Assembly (NCBI RefSeq): GCF_002368395.1
Contig: NZ_AP018254.1
Location: 2,914,001-2,978,000, forward strand
Reading direction: 5' to 3'
Length of the DNA: 64,000 bases
Origin: Calothrix sp. NIES-3974
GTDB taxonomy: Bacteria > Cyanobacteriota > Cyanobacteriia > Cyanobacteriales > Nostocaceae
Part shown: piece after piece, positions 42,625 to 50,415 of the stretch
How positions within the stretch are numbered: the stretch's first letter is position 1
Layout of the letters: each line of letters opens with the position of its first letter
Notes under the pieces: generated by a model
Database searches by the model: none
The model's input: the letters and a program-made list of their open reading frames with translations, nothing else
What the model was told of the DNA's origin: nothing
Program-made: the position numbers and the translations under genes

Positions 42625-43173
42625 AATGATTTCTATTTGTGGAGATTCTTGTTATAGCAGCATATAGAATACAGGATACAGTAGATAAAAGGGAGTTGTG
42701 GAGAGGGAAGAATAGCTGAAAAAAAGGCTGCTTTGCACTAATAAAAAACGTTTTCTCATCGGCTATGGTGTAATTTTTAGATATACAGGATTACTTTGTA
42801 AATCAATAGACATCTCCAGAAATAATATACTACCCGGATTTCTCACAAATTCCTCAAACTTTCAGTGAGTAGGAGTGGGGAGTAGGGAGTAGCAGGAAAT
42901 CAACCCACTACACAAGGCTTATCACTCCCTTGTGAGAAATGCAGGATTAGCCCTTACTACAAAAGGATTGGAGTTTCTTTGTCGAAAATGTCTAATCCAA
43001 AATCCGTCTTGGAAAGTTTGGTGGAAGAATAAATCTCCCCCGAAGTTTACCGAAAAGCGCAAAGTCTGCGGGGGGATACTCCTCCCGTAGAACTTTGTAA
43101 GAAGAAAATCTTCCCGGTAACTTCTCTTCCCCAACTTTCCGCAAAATCAAAAATCCAAAATCCAAAATCAATT
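42625..43173. other. Intergenic region with MITE-like copy
   Basis: About 550 bases between divergent yebC and cas6. Contains an inverted TTTCTCACAA element (42831-42947) with GGGGAGTAGGGAGTA heptamers and an AAAATCC heptamer tract just before cas6. No gene recognised; promoters for both genes are expected. Confidence 0.55.
42831..42947. mobile_element. MITE-like element, TTTCTCACAA TIR family (inverted copy)
   Basis: TACCCGGATTTCTCACAAAT at the left, CTTGTGAGAAATGCAGGAT at the right; the interior reads as the complement of 6946-7068 (CTTTCAGTGAGTAGG, CACAAGGCTTATCACTCCC). Confidence 0.7.
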
Positions 43174-44307
43174 ATGCCTCGCAGTCCTACCCCAAAAAAA
43201 TCCTCTTCCAATCCCTTTTCCCTCACCTGGTCAGATGAAACCGAAATTATCGGTTTAGAATTTGCTTTAGTGCCTCCCGTCAATGCTGCGGTCTATCCCC
43301 AATATTCCACGGGTTTACATGCTTGGTTTCTCAATTGTGTTCGCAATATCGATCCGGATTTGTCTGCATACCTCCACGATGGAGAATCAGAAAAACCCTT
43401 TACCATCTCCCTCCTGGATGGGGATATTGTCAGTAGCGGAACCCAAATCCAACTGTTGAGCGATCGCATTTATCATTGGTATGTGACGGGGTTGTCGCCA
43501 AGGGTGACAAGTTGGATGCAAACTTGGGTAAATAATTTGCCTACCCATCTGGAACTGAGCAATATTCCCCTCAAAATTGTGTCCTGTCGCATTGCTCATC
43601 CTCAAACTACCTATTCCCAATTACTCCATCAAGACCATATCGGTGGTACTATATCCCTACATTTTCTTAGTCCCACCAGTTTCCGTCGCAAAAAACACCA
43701 CTTTCCCCTACCTGTACCCTTCAATATTTTCCAAAGCTATCTGCGACGGTGGAATGATTTTTCCAATTTACCTGTGGATGGGGATGATTTTCTTAATTGG
43801 ATTGATGAACAAGTGATTGTCAACCGTCACCACATTTCCTCCCAAAAGGTGCTTGCGGGGAAAAAAGGTGCGGTGACTGGATTTACAGGGTCAGTGGAAT
43901 TCGGTTTAGCACGAACCGCAAACCAAAATCCCGATTATTATCGTTTATTTTATGCCCTATGCAATTTCGCTCCCTACTGCGGAACCGGACACAAAACCAC
44001 CTTTGGGTTGGGACAAACCCGTTTAGGATGGTCATCCCAATCGGTACAGGAAGTCCCCGATATCGAATCGGTATTAGCCAAACGTATCGAAGATTTAACC
44101 GAGATTTTTACCCTGCAACGCAAACGACAGGGAGGACACCGAGCTAGGGATATAGCAGCAAAATGGGCGACAATTTTAGCCAGGAGGGAAATGGGGGATT
44201 CCTTGCTGCAAATCTCCACCGATATGGAAATAGCCTACGAAACGGTGAAAACCTACGTTAAGTTAGCGCGGAAAGCTTTGAAGGAAGAATCTCCCTATCT
44301 ACATTGA
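43174..44307 (+). CDS. cas6: CRISPR-associated endoribonuclease Cas6 with C-terminal HTH extension
   Basis: Cas6 cleaves pre-crRNA within the repeat. 377 residues: an N-terminal ferredoxin-like half (TEIIGLEFALVPPVNAAVYPQYSTGLHAWFLNCVRNIDPDLSAYLHDG, where an active-site His may be the one in GLHAW), a middle region (GTISLHFLSPTSFRRKKHHFPLPVP), and the glycine-rich RNA-binding loop APYCGTGHKTTFGLGQ near residue 275. After the usual end (about residue 290) there is an 85-residue extension with IAAKWATILARREMGDSLLQISTDMEIAYETVKTYVKLARKAL, a helix-turn-helix. No other cas gene is in the window; a three-repeat CRISPR remnant lies about 400 bases downstream. Confidence 0.88.
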   Translation: MPRSPTPKKSSSNPFSLTWSDETEIIGLEFALVPPVNAAVYPQYSTGLHAWFLNCVRNIDPDLSAYLHDGESEKPFTISLLDGDIVSSGTQIQLLSDRIYHWYVTGLSPRVTSWMQTWVNNLPTHLELSNIPLKIVSCRIAHPQTTYSQLLHQDHIGGTISLHFLSPTSFRRKKHHFPLPVPFNIFQSYLRRWNDFSNLPVDGDDFLNWIDEQVIVNRHHISSQKVLAGKKGAVTGFTGSVEFGLARTANQNPDYYRLFYALCNFAPYCGTGHKTTFGLGQTRLGWSSQSVQEVPDIESVLAKRIEDLTEIFTLQRKRQGGHRARDIAAKWATILARREMGDSLLQISTDMEIAYETVKTYVKLARKALKEESPYLH

Positions 44308-44375
44308 GGGGATGAATCAAGCGATCGCGTTTCAATCCCTAATATCGTAAGTAGAGACGGGATATATCGCGTCTG

Positions 44376-44490
44376 TAGGGGGTAAGTGGTGAAAATTGTC
44401 GTTCAGATCAGGGAGTAAAGACGACCCGTCGGGTCGTCTTTACGCCGAATGATTGGTTACGTTGCAGTTTTATGTTTAATTGCACCTACT
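44376..44490. mobile_element. MITE-like element, GTAGGTG..GCACCTAC family (copy 1)
   Basis: GGTAAGTGGTGAAAATTGTC to GTTTAATTGCACCTACTTA. It matches 46751-46890 along its length, with a nested GTAAAGACGACCCGTCGGGT CGTCTTTAC palindrome at 44415-44443. A 3' fragment of the same element lies at about 19707-19740. Confidence 0.65.
44415..44443. repeat. Small palindromic repeat, perfect GACGACCCGTCGGGTCGTC core
   Basis: GTAAAGACGACCCGTCGGGT then CGTCTTTAC: a perfect 29-base palindrome around a central base. The outer GTAAAG/CTTTAC differs from the usual GTAGAG/CTCTAC on both arms, so the change is compensated. Confidence 0.75.
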
Positions 44491-44703
44491 TATTTATGTG
44501 TTCTTTGGTATGTATCCAGGCAATTTTCGAGATATCGAAAATCTTCCTCTGCCCATTTTTTTGCTCCGCGACCTTTTCCTCCCAAAGTCCCGCCAATCCT
44601 TTCGACCGATAACGATTTCATGCTGCTCTGACCTTGGTAATTTAACCTAATTATGTGGGCGCGATCGCGTGTTCTCTTGGGAACTGTTTTTGCTTGTCTG
44701 AGA

Positions 44704-44865
44704 GTTTCAGTCCCGTGAACAGGAATCGTAAGGTTTCAAGTATGGAAGGACCTCCAGTTTTAATCCCGTTGCCGGGAATCGTAATGCTTCAAGATATTCT
44801 AAGGTTGATTTTAATAAGTTGTTTCGATGTTTCAATCCCGTTGCCGGGAATCGTAATGTTTCAAG
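44704..44865 (+). CRISPR. Degenerate CRISPR remnant, three 37-base repeats
   Basis: Repeats at 44704-44740, 44757-44793 and 44829-44865. The last is GTTTCAATCCCGTTGCCGGG AATCGTAATGTTTCAAG; the second has two changes; the first has several (GTCCCGTGAACAGG), losing the TCCCG/CGGGA hairpin. Spacers: 16 bases (44741-44756, far too short, so probably a deletion) and 35 bases (44794-44828). No repeat follows 44865 and no cas1/cas2 is near. Cas6 is encoded about 400 bases upstream. The degenerate end suggests the leader, if any, was at the right. Confidence 0.85.
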
Positions 44866-45164
44866 TCCGCCGTCTAGAACCCTTACAGAATAATAAGGAT
44901 TGCAGAAGCAGTTTTGACAGATCGAAAAAATGACCTCATTTCAGCCGCGCTTATTGATATAAAATATCAATAAACCGAAATTTCAAAACGCTGTAATTAT
45001 TATCTTGTCTAGGCTCTGGCGATTTTGGCAGAACCCCCCCAGGTTTTAGCCCTCGCTTCGGTTTGCCAAACATCAATCTAGTAACATCATACATGTACTG
45101 ATGGCGGATATCCAGTGTTCCAGTGTTAATAATTTGAGCGTTTTGATTGGTCTCGCGATCGCTC

Positions 45165-45293
45165 CTGGCAATAACTGATGCTATTTGATTCTTCACTCAA
45201 ATTTTGATAAATTTTCTTCCCCTGCTCCCGAAAGCTCCCCGTCAGGTATCAAATCCAAAGTAAAACGGCATCAGAAGTGCCTTGAAAACCCAA
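45165..45293 (+). repeat. Dispersed repeat, GAAAGCTCCCCGTCAGGTA type (empty site)
   Basis: TGATGCTATTTGATTCTTCA, TTTTGATAAATTTTCTTCC, CGAAAGCTCCCCGTCAGGTA, TCAAATCCAAAGTAAAACGG. The copy at 46682-46918 is the same sequence interrupted by a MITE after CAGG. A third, partial copy is at 45673-45715. Confidence 0.65.
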
Positions 45294-45811
45294 AAAGACA
45301 ATATATCAACACTTTTGCGAAGTGATATGGGGTTCTCCTGGCAAAACCTACCAAAAAATGTTAAATGCTAATACCCAGAATATCCTCCAATGCGGGGTAA
45401 AACCCATAGCCCTTTTTGTTTCAAAGACTTACGGTGAGCGGCTTACACCCCTATAGGTGATTATCATTCTCATACATTAGGGTCTATTAGGCCCTTGAAG
45501 CCTCATACCAATACTAACAGAAACCCCTATAATTAATCAACCCTTTTTTAGAATTTTTGGAATTGAATTCCAAGTTGAGATAAATCAAGTTGGCTCTGGT
45601 TTATTTGAGGTGATAAATATCTAGATTGAACTTGATTGTTGTAATTGCAAGGGTAAATTTACCATTACAAAGCTTCCCATCAGGCATCAAATCTCAAGTA
45701 AAGCGGTATGAGCGATCGCGCAAATTATCCATTCCCAGAACCCAGGACTATGATTTTCTCGAACGACCTTAAGGATACTGACTAGATTTAATTTAAACTC
45801 CCGTATCCTCA

Positions 45812-46018
45812 GAGGATGTTTCTCAAGTATTAATTATCACGATTGTGACCATCGTCCTGACCCTGGAGGTGGGGTTATCAAGCGGATTTTTCCTTCGAGA
45901 GTACAGACGCGACATGTCGCGTTTCTCCCTATTGCCGTACAGATGCGACATGTCGCGTCTCTTCCTGCTCCCAAAAACGATAATTCAAGTATGAAAAATG
46001 ACTTTTTCAACAGCCTCT
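45812..46018. mobile_element. MITE-like element, GAGGATGTTT family (copy 2)
   Basis: GAGGATGTTTCTCAAGTATT to TTTTTCAACAGCCTC, with two nested GCGACATGTCGCGT palindromes and the sequence ATCGTCCTGACCCTGGA shared with 47386-47555. Confidence 0.65.
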
Positions 46019-46035
46019 CAATATTTCCCCAAAAT

Positions 46036-46470
46036 CTAACTCAACAAAGCAGCACCTTGATAAACCCCTTGTCCATCAATCGATGCCACAATACAATGAC
46101 CAGCGAATAAATCTCCGTCGTGATAGAAAAGTTGAATCATTCCATTTGCGTAAAAGACAATATCTTCTAGTTTGATCATGTCAATAAACTGATGTATGGA
46201 AATATTTTCACCTTTATTCCAGTTATCGTTATAGTTAGCTAACAATTCCTCAGCAATACAACGACGGATATGCATCTCCTCTTGATTTTGGAGTTTGACA
46301 AAATACTGTCTTGCCATCAAAATAATCGCACCAGTTTCATCATCTTCTGGATCAACAGTAATATTGACCCTATGTTCTAAGTTAAATTGAACCTGACTGA
46401 CCCAACATTCATCGTCATCATTCCAAGTCAATTCACCTAAAATTTGGTCGTAAATGGTTTGTTCGTTCAT
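46036..46470 (-). CDS. DUF2262-like protein
   Basis: 144 residues, acidic, no signal peptide. MNEQTIYDQILGELTWNDDDECWVSQVQFNLEHRVNITVDPED, then VKLQNQEEMHIRRCIAEELLANYNDNWNKGENISIHQFIDMIKLEDIVFYANGMIQLFYHDGDLFAGHCIVASIDGQGVYQGAALLS. The pattern (beta-rich opening, a helical middle, a closing FxxGHxIxxxxxxxG strand pair) fits DUF2262, a family found next to immunity-type genes in some genomes. Function unknown. It stands alone between repeat-rich spacers. Confidence 0.7.
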   Translation of the reverse strand: MNEQTIYDQILGELTWNDDDECWVSQVQFNLEHRVNITVDPEDDETGAIILMARQYFVKLQNQEEMHIRRCIAEELLANYNDNWNKGENISIHQFIDMIKLEDIVFYANGMIQLFYHDGDLFAGHCIVASIDGQGVYQGAALLS

Positions 46471-46750
46471 CTGGTTTGGCGATTATAAATTTATAATTAG
46501 GGAATTAGGGAGCAATTCAGGAATTACCCACGGAGTAGCTACTTGTTAATCGTAAATTGTAGGCTTACTCACCGTTGATAGTTAACCATTAACAGTTAAC
46601 AACCCATAGAGTAGTTATGCAATTAATATGGGTTTTAGCTGATTCAGTATAGCTAGCTGACTTCATAGTTCTGAAGGATGTTTGTGTGATAGCATTTCAC
46701 TCAGGTTTTGATACATTTTCTGACCCTGCTTCTGAAAGCTCCCCGTCAGG

Positions 46751-46890
46751 TAAGTAGGTGAGTGGTGAAAATTGTCGTTGAGATTAGGGATTAGAGACGA
46801 CCCATCAGGGAGTAGAGACGACCCGTCGGGTCGTCTCTACTCCGAATCATCGGTTACGTTGCGGTTTTATGTTTAATTGCACCTACCTAC
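46751..46890. mobile_element. MITE-like element inserted into another repeat
   Basis: TAAGTAGGTGAGTGGTGAAA to TTGCACCTACCTAC. It matches 44376-44490 and contains a perfect GTAGAGACGACCCGTCGGGT CGTCTCTAC palindrome (46812-46840) plus an extra half palindrome. It splits a repeat that is intact at 45165-45293, so the uninterrupted target is visible. Confidence 0.75.
46812..46840. repeat. Small palindromic repeat, perfect
   Basis: GTAGAGACGACCCGTCGGGT then CGTCTCTAC, the consensus form of the family, nested in the MITE 46751-46890. Confidence 0.8.
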
Positions 46891-47114
46891 TGATCAACTC
46901 CAAAGTAAAACGGTATTACTAGGGTTTTTTGATAAAAATTAAATCCTATTCTACAGGAGATTGCTAATTTTGCAGAATTGAAAATTCATAATAAAAATCT
47001 GATGTCATGTATAGGTCTTTTCTATCTCACCAATTGCAGATTCGCACAATACGCTAAATTCAAGTAGTTGTAGCTGAAAATCGTCTTTAATTTCTGAAAC
47101 GGTCTCTGAACCCT

Positions 47115-47309
47115 ATGAAGAAGGCGAGTAAACAACATTTCCCAAAAAGGAATGCAGCATCTTGGGTGGAGAAAAATATCAGACCTAGCTATTGGCGAGT
47201 TTTTACAAATTCTGGAATGGTTAGTAAAAGCAAAGGCAAACAGGTTCTATTTGTAGACCAATGGTATCCATCTAGTAAAACCGGTTCTAATTGTGGACAA
47301 GTCCCTTGA
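47115..47309 (+). pseudogene. TnpB remnant (IS200/IS605-type transposon)
   Basis: The 64 residues include YWRVFTNSGMVSKSKGKQVLFVDQWYPSSKTGSNCGQVP, the RuvC-III/zinc-ribbon end of a TnpB-type protein, where the usual SSKTCSNCG has lost the first Cys (TGS). The rest of the protein (normally about 400 residues) is missing and the frame stops straight after. TnpB proteins are RNA-guided nucleases of IS200/IS605 transposons; this piece cannot be active. No transposon ends were found around it. Confidence 0.65.
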
Positions 47310-47385
47310 AAAACTGGATTTATTTCATAGATAAAGGGAGTGGCATTGTCTGTCCTGTTAGTTAGGATGGAGGAGTGCAGGCAAA

Positions 47386-47555
47386 GAGGATGTATGTCAA
47401 GTATTAATTATCACTATTTTGACAATCGTCCTGACCCTGGACATGGGTTTATCAAGCTGATTTTTCCTTCGAGCGTACAGAAGCGACATGTCGCGTCTCT
47501 CCCTATTCCCAAAAACGATAATTCAAGTATTAAAATCAACTTTTAAAACATCCTC
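47386..47555. mobile_element. MITE-like element, GAGGATGTTT family (copy 3)
   Basis: GAGGATGTATGTCAAGTATT to TTTTAAAACATCCTC. It shares ATCGTCCTGACCCTGGA, TTTATCAAGC, TTTTTCCTTCGAG and CCCAAAAACGATAATTCAAG with 45812-46018. It ends 25 bases before the M50-GNAT gene. Confidence 0.7.
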
Positions 47556-47579
47556 AAAGAGAGGGGAAATAATCCGATT

Positions 47580-48767
47580 GTGTTTGACAAACCTTCCTTA
47601 GATTTTTTCGCAGCGATTAATACGGTTCTCAGTGTGGATACATTGATTCGACTGGGACGTGGTTGGGGTTCCTTTTGGGATGGACAGGTGACAGTTAAGG
47701 ATCGATTTTTGCTGCAACGGGTGGCCGTATTTATTTTAGTGCCTGTGGGGGTATTTTTCCATGAGGTGGGTCATGCGATCGCTACTTGGCAAGTTGGTGG
47801 TACGGTGGTTGAATTTAGTTGGCGGGTATTTTGGGGTTATGTGATTGCGAGGGGGGATTTTCTTCCTGCACAGTCTTGGTGGATTGCTTTTAGTGGGAAT
47901 TTAGTTTCGATTTTGTTGGGTTTTTTGGCTTTACTGGGAATCTTTTGGGTCAAAACTGATATTGGCAAGGAGTTGTTGTACACCTTTGGGATTGTTCAGT
48001 TAGTTTTTTCCTTGGTGATTTATCCGTTGTTTTCTTTTTCTGGTTTTGAGGGGGATTGGTTAACAATTTATGATTTTCAGATTCAACCCTATGCTCAAAT
48101 TACCTTGGTGATTCATGCTATTATTTTGCTGTTGCTGTGGTGGTTGACAAAAAAACAATTATTGCTGAGATATGCGAATATTCCCAGTTTACAAACTGCG
48201 AAAATTACGATAGCTAAATCCTCTCAAATTCGAGATAAAAACCATCAGGAGCAGAAAATAATTAAGGAAACCGAACGCTTAATTATCCGGGAATTCTGTG
48301 AACAAGATATCGATAAAATTGCACCTATTTTTGCCCATCCCCAAGTGATGAAGTTTTCCCCAACTCCTCCCCTGGATAGGGAAATGACCGCCATCAAAGT
48401 GCATAGTTATCGGGAATCCTATGCTGAATGGGGATACGGAAAATGGGCTGTAATCACGAAAAAAACCCATCAATTAATCGGTTATTGTGGGATTGGGGTC
48501 GAGTTAATTGATGGCAAACTGGAAAACGAATTAGGATACAGGTTTGCACCAGAATTTTGGGGACAAGGAATTGCCACGGAAGCGGCTAGAGCTTGTATTG
48601 AATATGGATTTAATGTTTTAAATTTGGATTATATATTAGGAATAGTCGAACCGGAAAATCAAGCTTCGGTTCGAGTATTAGAAAAAATCGGCATGAAATG
48701 GGAGGGGGAAACAATTTGGTTGAATCGTTTGGTACACGTTTATCGCATTAATCGCAATGGGAATTAA
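47580..48767 (+). CDS. M50-like membrane metalloprotease fused to GNAT acetyltransferase
   Basis: 395 residues in two modules. Residues 1-205: four or five membrane helices with a zinc-protease motif in helix 2, VFFHEVGHAIATW (H61-E62-x-x-H65), and a later FSGFEGDWLTIYDF supplying an acidic residue, a layout of M50-type intramembrane proteases. Residues about 222-395: a RimJ/RimL-like acetyltransferase (TERLIIREFCEQDIDKIAPIFAHPQVMKF, LIGYCGIGVELIDGKLENELGYRFAPEFWGQGIATEAARACIEYGF, VEPENQASVRVLEKIGMKWEGE). The linker TAKITIAKSSQIRDKNHQEQKIIK joins them with no stop or frameshift. The start is GTG. Fusion of these domains is unusual. Function unknown. Confidence 0.82.
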   Translation: MFDKPSLDFFAAINTVLSVDTLIRLGRGWGSFWDGQVTVKDRFLLQRVAVFILVPVGVFFHEVGHAIATWQVGGTVVEFSWRVFWGYVIARGDFLPAQSWWIAFSGNLVSILLGFLALLGIFWVKTDIGKELLYTFGIVQLVFSLVIYPLFSFSGFEGDWLTIYDFQIQPYAQITLVIHAIILLLLWWLTKKQLLLRYANIPSLQTAKITIAKSSQIRDKNHQEQKIIKETERLIIREFCEQDIDKIAPIFAHPQVMKFSPTPPLDREMTAIKVHSYRESYAEWGYGKWAVITKKTHQLIGYCGIGVELIDGKLENELGYRFAPEFWGQGIATEAARACIEYGFNVLNLDYILGIVEPENQASVRVLEKIGMKWEGETIWLNRLVHVYRINRNGN

Positions 48768-48786
48768 CGTGAATTCATCATCAATC

Positions 48787-48815
48787 GTAGAGACGTAGCA
48801 TCGCTACGTTTCTAC
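48787..48815. repeat. Small palindromic repeat, GACGTAGCATCGCTACGT core
   Basis: GTAGAGACGTAGCATCGCTA then CGTTTCTAC, an alternative core with the usual outer arms, between the M50-GNAT and murE stop codons; it may help terminate both transcripts. Confidence 0.65.
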
Positions 48816-48843
48816 AATTATGATTAATTATGATTTTTGATAA

Positions 48844-50340
48844 TTAGAATTGCTTCATTCTGACTAATAAAGCATCCCTTGCATGTTCTCGGTCATCAAA
48901 ATGGATTTTTTCCGTACCGAGAATTTGATAATCTTCGTGTCCCTTTCCTGCAAGTAATACCCCATCACCGGGTTGCGCCTGTAAAATTGCCGTTCTAATG
49001 GCAGTCGCGCGATCGCAAATTACGGTAGGATTCACCCCATCAGGTATTCCTGCTAATACGTCGTCTAATATCTGTTGCGGGTCTTCGGTACGGGGATTAT
49101 CAGAAGTGACAACGGCTACATCTGCTAATTCCGCCGCAATTTTACCCATTTTTGGACGTTTGGTACGGTCTCTGTCTCCACCACAACCAAATACACAAAT
49201 CATTTTCCCGGAAATAAAGGGACGGGAGGCTTTCAGCAGGTTTTCTAAACTGTCGGGAGTATGGGCATAATCCACAATCACGCTAATATCTTGATGGGAA
49301 TCCACCTGCACCCGTTCCATCCGTCCTGGAACTCCGGGAAAATTAGGAATGGCTTGGGCTATGACCTCTAAATCCACACAGAGGTGTAATGCTGCACCAA
49401 CGGCTGACAGTAAATTTTCGAGGTTAAATTGTCCGACAAGGGGTGAATTGAATCCAAAACTGCCCTTGGGAGTATGTAAAGTACCACTGACCCCAGTTGC
49501 CGAGTAACTTAAATCACTCATCCAGAGATTAGCACTTTCATCATTAACGCTATAACTCCAGGCTTTATCTGTACCTAAAGCTGTGAGTAAACGTTGACCG
49601 TAGCTATCCCCAGCATTAATAATTGCTCGACCCTGGAGGTAATCAGGACTAAATAACAAGGATTTAGCTGCAAAATAATCTTCCATATCCCTGTGGTAAT
49701 CCAAATGGTCTTGGGTCAGGTTACTAAAAACAGCCACTTCAAATCGACAACCTAACACCCTTCCTTGAGCTAGAGCATGGGAACTCACCTCCATTACCCC
49801 ATACTCATTCCCTGCTTCCTTGGCTAAAGCGAGTTGCTGCTGTAATTCCACCGCAAAAGGTGTCGTATGGGTCGCTTCCTTACTATACCCTTTCCACCGG
49901 GTATACAAAGTCCCCATCAAAGCCGTATTTAAATTGGCTGCATTCAAAAAATGTTCAATCAAGTGGGTTGTCGTAGTTTTACCATTAGTACCCGTCACCC
50001 CCACCAATTTTAGTTTGTGACCAGGATAGCCATAAAATTTACTCGCTAACTCAGCACAAACCCTAGTCATATCCTCAGCTACAATCACACACCCATCACC
50101 ATTTGGTGGCATTTTTTCGGCTGCACCTGGGGAAATTACTGCCGCTATCGCCCCCGCATTGATGGCACTTGGCCAAAATTCTCCGCCATCAACACGAGTT
50201 CCCGGCATTCCAATAAATACATCCCCTGTTCGCGTCGCATGGGAATTCGTTGTCAAACCTGTTACTTCCCCATCCAGACCCGGATGGTCAGTTAGTTGCT
50301 CAATCCCGTTAATACCAACAAGCAATTCCCGCAATTTCAT
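48844..50340 (-). CDS. murE: UDP-N-acetylmuramoyl-tripeptide synthetase MurE
   Basis: Adds the third residue (meso-diaminopimelate in cyanobacteria, by analogy) to UDP-MurNAc-Ala-Glu in peptidoglycan synthesis. The 498 residues from the ATG at 50340 are the usual length; this start has GACGAGG 8 bases upstream, better than the in-frame ATG 21 bases earlier. Seen: VTGLTTNSHATRTGDVFIGMPG, the ATP loop LVGVTGTNGKTTTTHLIEHFL, YGVMEVSSHALAQGRV, FSNLTQDHLDYHRDMEDYFAAK, IVDYAHTPDSLENLL, and the DNPR signature (VVTSDNPRTEDPQQILDDVLAG) linked with the diaminopimelate type. No other mur genes are adjacent. Confidence 0.97.
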   Translation of the reverse strand: MKLRELLVGINGIEQLTDHPGLDGEVTGLTTNSHATRTGDVFIGMPGTRVDGGEFWPSAINAGAIAAVISPGAAEKMPPNGDGCVIVAEDMTRVCAELASKFYGYPGHKLKLVGVTGTNGKTTTTHLIEHFLNAANLNTALMGTLYTRWKGYSKEATHTTPFAVELQQQLALAKEAGNEYGVMEVSSHALAQGRVLGCRFEVAVFSNLTQDHLDYHRDMEDYFAAKSLLFSPDYLQGRAIINAGDSYGQRLLTALGTDKAWSYSVNDESANLWMSDLSYSATGVSGTLHTPKGSFGFNSPLVGQFNLENLLSAVGAALHLCVDLEVIAQAIPNFPGVPGRMERVQVDSHQDISVIVDYAHTPDSLENLLKASRPFISGKMICVFGCGGDRDRTKRPKMGKIAAELADVAVVTSDNPRTEDPQQILDDVLAGIPDGVNPTVICDRATAIRTAILQAQPGDGVLLAGKGHEDYQILGTEKIHFDDREHARDALLVRMKQF

Positions 50341-50415
50341 GCTGAAAACCTCGTCACACACATTTCTTGCATTACTTGCGCCTATTCTGCCCTATTTTTT
50401 TTTATATACAAATAC

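Larger units (their letters stand above)
44308..46035. other. 1.7-kb non-coding region: CRISPR remnant and nested repeats
   Basis: Holds a GCCGAATGATTGGTTACG element (44376-44490), the CRISPR remnant (44704-44865), two copies of a CTCCCCGTCAGG repeat (45165-45293; 45673-45715) and a GAGGATGTTT element (45812-46018). Small open frames such as 44951-45196 on the minus strand show no family or ribosome-binding site. No intact gene recognised. Confidence 0.6.
46471..47579. other. Non-coding region with nested repeats and a TnpB fragment
   Basis: About 1.1 kb. It holds a GTTAACCATTAACAGTTAAC stretch (46575), a CTCCCCGTCAGG repeat split by a MITE (46682-46918, MITE 46751-46890), the remains of a tnpB gene (47115-47309) and a GAGGATGTTT element (47386-47555). 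No intact gene. Confidence 0.6.

Noticed and set aside
44308-44703. Search for a CRISPR leader or further repeats between cas6 and the remnant
   Set aside because: Only a MITE-like element and palindromes are present; no 37-base repeat matches outside 44704-44865.
44951-45196. Minus-strand 81-codon frame MKNQIASVIARSDRETNQ...
   Set aside because: It lies in repeat-rich DNA (its start is part of a dispersed repeat) and has no family or ribosome-binding site.
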